This document shows, piece after piece, positions 60,979 through 64,000 of a stretch of DNA of 64,000 bases. Positions within the stretch are counted from its first letter, which is position 1. The number at the start of each line of letters is the position of its first letter. This DNA comes from Leclercia adecarboxylata (GTDB taxonomy: Bacteria; Pseudomonadota; Gammaproteobacteria; Enterobacterales; Enterobacteriaceae): positions 744,001 through 808,000 of the forward strand of contig NZ_CP035382.1 in assembly GCF_006874705.1 (NCBI RefSeq), read 5' to 3'. Under the pieces are notes generated by a model, which searched no databases, was not told where the DNA came from, and worked only from the letters and a program-made list of their open reading frames with translations. A program made the translations under genes and the position numbers.

Positions 60979-61908
60979 ATGAATTCCATCTTTACCGAAG
61001 AGAACCTGCTGGCCTTCACCACCGCGGCGCGTTTTGGCAGCTTCAGCAAAGCCGCCGCCGAACTGGGGGTGACCACCTCAGCCATCAGCTACACCATCAA
61101 GCGGATGGAGACCGGCCTCGACGTGGTGCTGTTTGTGCGTAACACCCGCAGCATCGAGCTGACCGAGTCGGGGTTCTACTTCTACCGCAAATCCATAGAC
61201 CTGCTGAACGACTTCCACGCCATCAAGCGTGGGATCGACACCATTTCGCAGGGCATTGAGACCCGGGTGCGGATCTGCATCAACCAGCTGCTCTACACCC
61301 CGCGCCACACCGCTCGCCTGTTACAGGTGCTGAAAAAGCAGTTCCCCACCTGTCAGATCACGGTCACGACCGAGGTGTACAACGGGGTCTGGGATTCGAT
61401 CATCAATAACCAGGCGAATATCGCCATTGGTGCTCCGGATACCCTGCTCGACGGCGGCGGGATTGATTACACCGAGATTGGCGCCATCCGCTGGGTGTTC
61501 GCCATCGCCCCGGACCATCCGCTGGCGCTGGCCCCGGAGCCGCTGGCCGAGAGCCAGCTGCGGCTGTATCCCAACATCATGGTTGAAGACACGGCGCACA
61601 CCATCAATAAAAAAGTGGGCTGGCTGCTGCACGGCCAGGAGGCGATCCTGGTTCCGGATTTCAATACCAAGTGCCAGTGTCAGATCCTCGGAGAAGGGAT
61701 TGGTTTTTTACCGGAGCATATGGCTAGAGAGGCGGTGGATGCAGGACTGCTGGTGACGCGACGTATTAATAACCCGCGCCAGGATTCGCGCATGCTGCTC
61801 GCCACGCAGCATGCGGCTACCGGTCAGGTCACCCGCTGGATCAAACAGCAGTTTGCGCCTCAGGGGGTGCTGACCGGGATCTACAGCGATTTACTGTGGC
61901 GGGATTAG
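60979..61908 (+). CDS. yahB: YahB, LysR-family regulator of the yah cluster
   Basis: 309 residues from the ATG at 60979. The HTH (GSFSKAAAELGVTTSAISYT) and nearly the whole chain follow the E. coli YahB pattern, including ICINQLLYTPRHTARLLQVL and DFNTKCQCQILGEGIGFLP. It faces the yah operon and probably activates it when its substrate is present. An earlier in-frame start at 60877 has no support. Its last four bases overlap the convergent yqaE gene. Confidence 0.93.
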   Translation: MNSIFTEENLLAFTTAARFGSFSKAAAELGVTTSAISYTIKRMETGLDVVLFVRNTRSIELTESGFYFYRKSIDLLNDFHAIKRGIDTISQGIETRVRICINQLLYTPRHTARLLQVLKKQFPTCQITVTTEVYNGVWDSIINNQANIAIGAPDTLLDGGGIDYTEIGAIRWVFAIAPDHPLALAPEPLAESQLRLYPNIMVEDTAHTINKKVGWLLHGQEAILVPDFNTKCQCQILGEGIGFLPEHMAREAVDAGLLVTRRINNPRQDSRMLLATQHAATGQVTRWIKQQFAPQGVLTGIYSDLLWRD

Positions 61909-62063
61909 CTGCGGCTCTGTACCCAGAACGCGTGGATAAGGCCGGGGATGTAACCCAACAGGGTCAGGATGATGTTCAGAATAAACGCCCAGCCGAAGCC
62001 CTTACCCAGCAGCACGCCAAGGGGCGGTAAAATGATGGTAATTACGATACGCCAGAAACCCAT
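61905..62063 (-). CDS. yqaE: YqaE, Pmp3-family small membrane protein
   Basis: 52 residues, ATG at 62063 with GGAGA upstream. Two membrane segments: MGFWRIVITIILPPLGVLLG and a second starting FILNIILTLLGYIPGLIHAF, ending WVQSRS. Nearly the E. coli YqaE sequence. Pmp3 proteins affect membrane potential and salt tolerance. It overlaps the yahB stop by four bases on the other strand. Its neighbour stpA, with alaE beyond, is as in E. coli, apart from the missing ygaV-ygaP. Confidence 0.94.
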   Translation of the reverse strand: MGFWRIVITIILPPLGVLLGKGFGWAFILNIILTLLGYIPGLIHAFWVQSRS

Positions 62064-62285
62064 AGATTCTCCATGCAAGCAGTCAGGTCATTGTAAAAGA
62101 AGAGCTTTTACCTTAAGCGTAGTGAGTCTACGCACAGCCGCCAGCGTTCGCGTGAAGTTTTACCCTCTTTTACCCTCTTTACACAGGTTTAGTCTGGCGA
62201 TTAAGGGGTAATCCGCGCGGGATGCTGTACCCGGGCCTTCGCCTGGGCTAAGCTCAGGGACACATCAATCCTGAAGGAGGTAATT

Positions 62286-62465
62286 ATGTTTTCTGTTGGC
62301 GATCTCGTACAACCGCGCATGGGCGGGCCGAAACTTAAAGTCATCGAAGTGCATGAAGATCAGATTGTGGCGGTGCAGGCGAGTAACGAGCAAGGGGAGA
62401 AATTCACCCTGAAGGCAGCGGACGTAACGCTGTATAAAGAAGACGGTGATTTTGGGGTCTGCTAA
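62286..62465 (+). CDS. DUF2158-like (YodC-type) small protein
   Basis: 59 residues, ATG at 62286 with AAGGAGG upstream. SVGDLVQPRMGGPKLKVIEV followed by QIVAVQASNEQGEKFTL and ADVTLYKEDG fits the SH3-like small barrel of DUF2158 proteins such as YodC. In E. coli K-12 the space between yqaE and stpA holds ygaV-ygaP instead. Function unknown. A strong hairpin separates it from convergent stpA. Confidence 0.8.
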   Translation: MFSVGDLVQPRMGGPKLKVIEVHEDQIVAVQASNEQGEKFTLKAADVTLYKEDGDFGVC

Positions 62466-62476
62466 GCAGACGCTAC

Positions 62477-62497
62477 CGGGCGGTATTACTCCGCCCG
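62477..62497. terminator. Bidirectional hairpin between the DUF2158-like gene and stpA
   Basis: CGGGCGG / CCGCCCG 7-bp stem with a TATTACT loop, ~12 bp after each stop codon. Serves both convergent genes. Confidence 0.7.
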
Positions 62498-62508
62498 ATA
62501 TGCACAGT

Positions 62509-62913
62509 TTAAATCAGGAAATCATCCAGTGATTTTCCTTCTGCCAGTGCAAGGGCAATAGGCTTCGGCGTACGGCCCTGACCGGTCCAGGTTTTTTCCT
62601 GACCGTCGACATCGGTAAAGCGATATTTTGCCGCGCGCGCCTGACGTTTTTTCGGCTGTGCCGGGGCGTTCAGCAGATCGGAACTCAGCAGATCTTCTGC
62701 CGAAATACCGTCGGCTTTCATCATCTCCAGCAGGGCGTTAATTTTCTGACTCTGTTCGGCACGCTGCTGTTCAACTTCAGCCTGTTCATTACGTTTCTCT
62801 TCCGTGACAATGCGCAGCTTTTCGAGCATATCTTCCAGCACGTCCAGCGAGAATTCACGCGCCGTTGCGCGCAGGGTACGAATATTATTAAGATTCTGTA
62901 ACAGCGAAGTCAT
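62509..62913 (-). CDS. stpA: StpA, H-NS-like nucleoid protein
   Basis: 134 residues from the ATG at 62913. The N-terminal NNIRTLRATAREFSLDVLED oligomerisation coil is closer to StpA than to H-NS (AREFS, not ARECT). Then a basic linker, and the DNA-binding loop DGQEKTWTGQGRTPKPIALA with the core motif QGR, ending KSLDDFLI. It silences A+T-rich, often horizontally acquired, genes and has RNA chaperone activity. Probable targets in this window are the yciG, hicAB and cdi immunity regions. The long A+T-rich upstream region suggests autoregulation with H-NS. Confidence 0.95.
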   Translation of the reverse strand: MTSLLQNLNNIRTLRATAREFSLDVLEDMLEKLRIVTEEKRNEQAEVEQQRAEQSQKINALLEMMKADGISAEDLLSSDLLNAPAQPKKRQARAAKYRFTDVDGQEKTWTGQGRTPKPIALALAEGKSLDDFLI

Positions 62914-63543
62914 ATAAAATGAAAACCTTTTCAAGTCGATAAAATAAACAATAGCGGCCATGGTAATTCATTTGTTTATGAACATCCAGACAACAGCGCA
63001 CGAAAATATAATTTATCTCAAATTAAATGAAATAAAGAAAATAGTCAGTGCGATGCTTCTCTTTTTGTATGATTTATCCTGATAACCTGTTTAATGATTA
63101 TTTAATTCCTGAACCTTTCCAGGGTAATTGCCTGGGCCTTTTCTCTTGTCGGCATAACGACTATTTATTCACTTCTGGCGCATAAAACAAAAACTCCTTT
63201 TCCGGAGTTTCACTCCAACCAATCTCAAACTGACAGCATGAGCAGCAAGCAAAGCACGGGATTTTTCGCCCCGGGACACAGCAGATGCCAGCCGCTGAAA
63301 ATAAAAAATACAACCCATTGTTTATCAAAAAGAAAAACAAAGAACGAAGAGAAAATGCCGCCGCGCTGGCAAAACCGATTGGCTTAGAGAATTTTACGGA
63401 CAAAACGCCTTTAAATAAAAATTTATCGCTAATTGTAGGTTTCAATGCAGAGAGATACTCTATACACGAAAAATAATGCAAACTAAAGCACTAAGCTACC
63501 CTGCTTTAGCTCCTCTGTTATACAACCTTTAAGGAGTCAGGAC
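62914..63543. other. A+T-rich intergenic region between stpA and alaE
   Basis: 630 bp without a convincing gene. A hairpin AAACTCC-TTTTCC-GGAGTTT lies at 63191-63210 and a weaker CCAGG/CCTGG one near 63118-63134. A plus-strand frame at 63285-63476 (63 residues, very Lys/Asn-rich) and a minus-strand frame at 63161-63481 lack good ribosome sites. The stretch holds the stpA and alaE promoters; its composition fits H-NS/StpA binding. Confidence 0.5.
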
Positions 63544-63993
63544 ATGTTCTCTCGGCAGTCTCGCCTGCGTCACGCGGTAGCGGATACCTTTGCCATGGTG
63601 GTCTACTGTTCGGTGGTGAACATGCTGATTGAAATATTCCTCTCCGGAATGACCTTCGAGCAGTCGCTTTCCTCCCGTCTGGTGGCCGTCCCGGTGAATA
63701 TCCTTATTGCATGGCCATACGGTTTCTATCGCGATGCGGTGATGCGCGTTGCCCGTCGCTACTCGCCCACCGGCTGGATGAAAAATCTGGCGGACGTGGT
63801 GGCCTACGTCACCTTTCAGTCGCCGGTGTATGTCGCGATCCTGTTAACGGTGGGAGCCGACTGGCACCAGATTGCCGCGGCGGTGAGTTCAAATATCGTG
63901 GTGTCGATGATGATGGGTGCGGTCTACGGCTATTTCCTCGATTACTGCCGACGTCTGTTCAAAGTCAGCCAGTATCAACAGGTCAAAGCGTAA
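63544..63993 (+). CDS. alaE: AlaE, L-alanine exporter
   Basis: 149 residues, as in E. coli. Four membrane segments ([80 protein letters not shown]). It exports excess L-alanine; in E. coli it is induced by alanine through Lrp. AAGGAGTCAGGAC precedes the ATG. The order stpA-alaE is the E. coli order, which anchors the window to the chromosome. Confidence 0.96.
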   Translation: MFSRQSRLRHAVADTFAMVVYCSVVNMLIEIFLSGMTFEQSLSSRLVAVPVNILIAWPYGFYRDAVMRVARRYSPTGWMKNLADVVAYVTFQSPVYVAILLTVGADWHQIAAAVSSNIVVSMMMGAVYGYFLDYCRRLFKVSQYQQVKA

Positions 63994-64000
63994 AGCACGG

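Noticed and set aside
63161..63476. Overlapping frames on both strands in the stpA-alaE gap
   Set aside because: Both are low-complexity (Lys/Asn-rich or Phe/Cys-rich), with poor ribosome sites, in an A+T-rich regulatory region.

Overview
The window is chromosomal DNA from a member of the Enterobacteriaceae. An Enterobacter, Lelliottia, Leclercia or Citrobacter-like genome is my best guess; the species cannot be fixed from the sequence. The reasons are: (i) near-E. coli-identical housekeeping genes at the right end (yqaE, stpA, alaE, in the E. coli chromosomal order); (ii) recognisable yciGFE-katN, ydeI and yah genes; (iii) REP/BIME elements of the enterobacterial type (GCCGGGTGGCGGCTACGCC and its partner) between genes; (iv) G+C-rich third codon positions through most of the window. 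No integrase, transposase, tRNA, rRNA or CRISPR array was seen.

Layout. 1-11.2 kb: the 3' end of a giant Bap/BapA-type adhesin made of ~100-residue Ig-like repeats, followed by its complete type I secretion system (TolC-like, ABC transporter, HlyD-like adaptor). 11.2-12.3 kb: a small decayed patch. 12.3-14.8 kb: an exported PQQ-dependent dehydrogenase with a separate four-helix membrane protein. 14.9-21 kb: small membrane protein, lipoprotein, kinase-like protein, LysR regulator facing a pair of YdcZ-type transporters, RluA-type pseudouridine synthase, VOC protein, PhzF-like isomerase. 21-24.3 kb: a probable mobile-element scar with HigBA and HicAB toxin-antitoxin pairs back to back, an eroded P4-type ash gene and several unknown or broken genes. 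24.3-30.1 kb: the stress module yciG-yciF-yciE-katN with a cyanide-insensitive-type cytochrome bd oxidase behind it. 30.1-31.3 kb: a tandem array of about eleven REP-containing units of 117-118 bp. 31.3-34.4 kb: SDR, CinA-like, short DUF421 and an unknown membrane protein, facing ydeI.

34.5-50.5 kb is the most striking part. It is a contact-dependent inhibition (CDI) locus in the order cdiB, a HlyC-like lysine acyltransferase (cdiC), cdiA (2865 codons) and cdiI. The toxin tip is a DNA/RNA non-specific nuclease-like domain and the cognate immunity gene belongs to the YezG family. About 5 kb of A+T-rich DNA follows, packed with immunity-like genes: two further YezG relatives (one broken), two SUKH/SMI1-type proteins, and a tandemly duplicated gene pair in which each copy has lost a different part. 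This looks like an immunity bank left by repeated replacement of the CdiA tip.

50.7-53 kb: an Ail/Lom-type outer membrane protein, then a LysR regulator facing an SDR. 53-62 kb: the yah cluster (yahB divergent from yahD-F-G-permease-I-J). It probably handles a carbamoylated or cyclic ureide-like nitrogen compound: Tat-exported amidohydrolase, NCS2-type permease, FdrA and DUF1116 proteins of the carbamoyltransferase group, and a carbamate kinase that would make ATP. The yahE (DUF2877) gene expected in this cluster is absent. 61.9-64 kb: yqaE, a DUF2158-like small gene, stpA, a long A+T-rich intergenic region and alaE.
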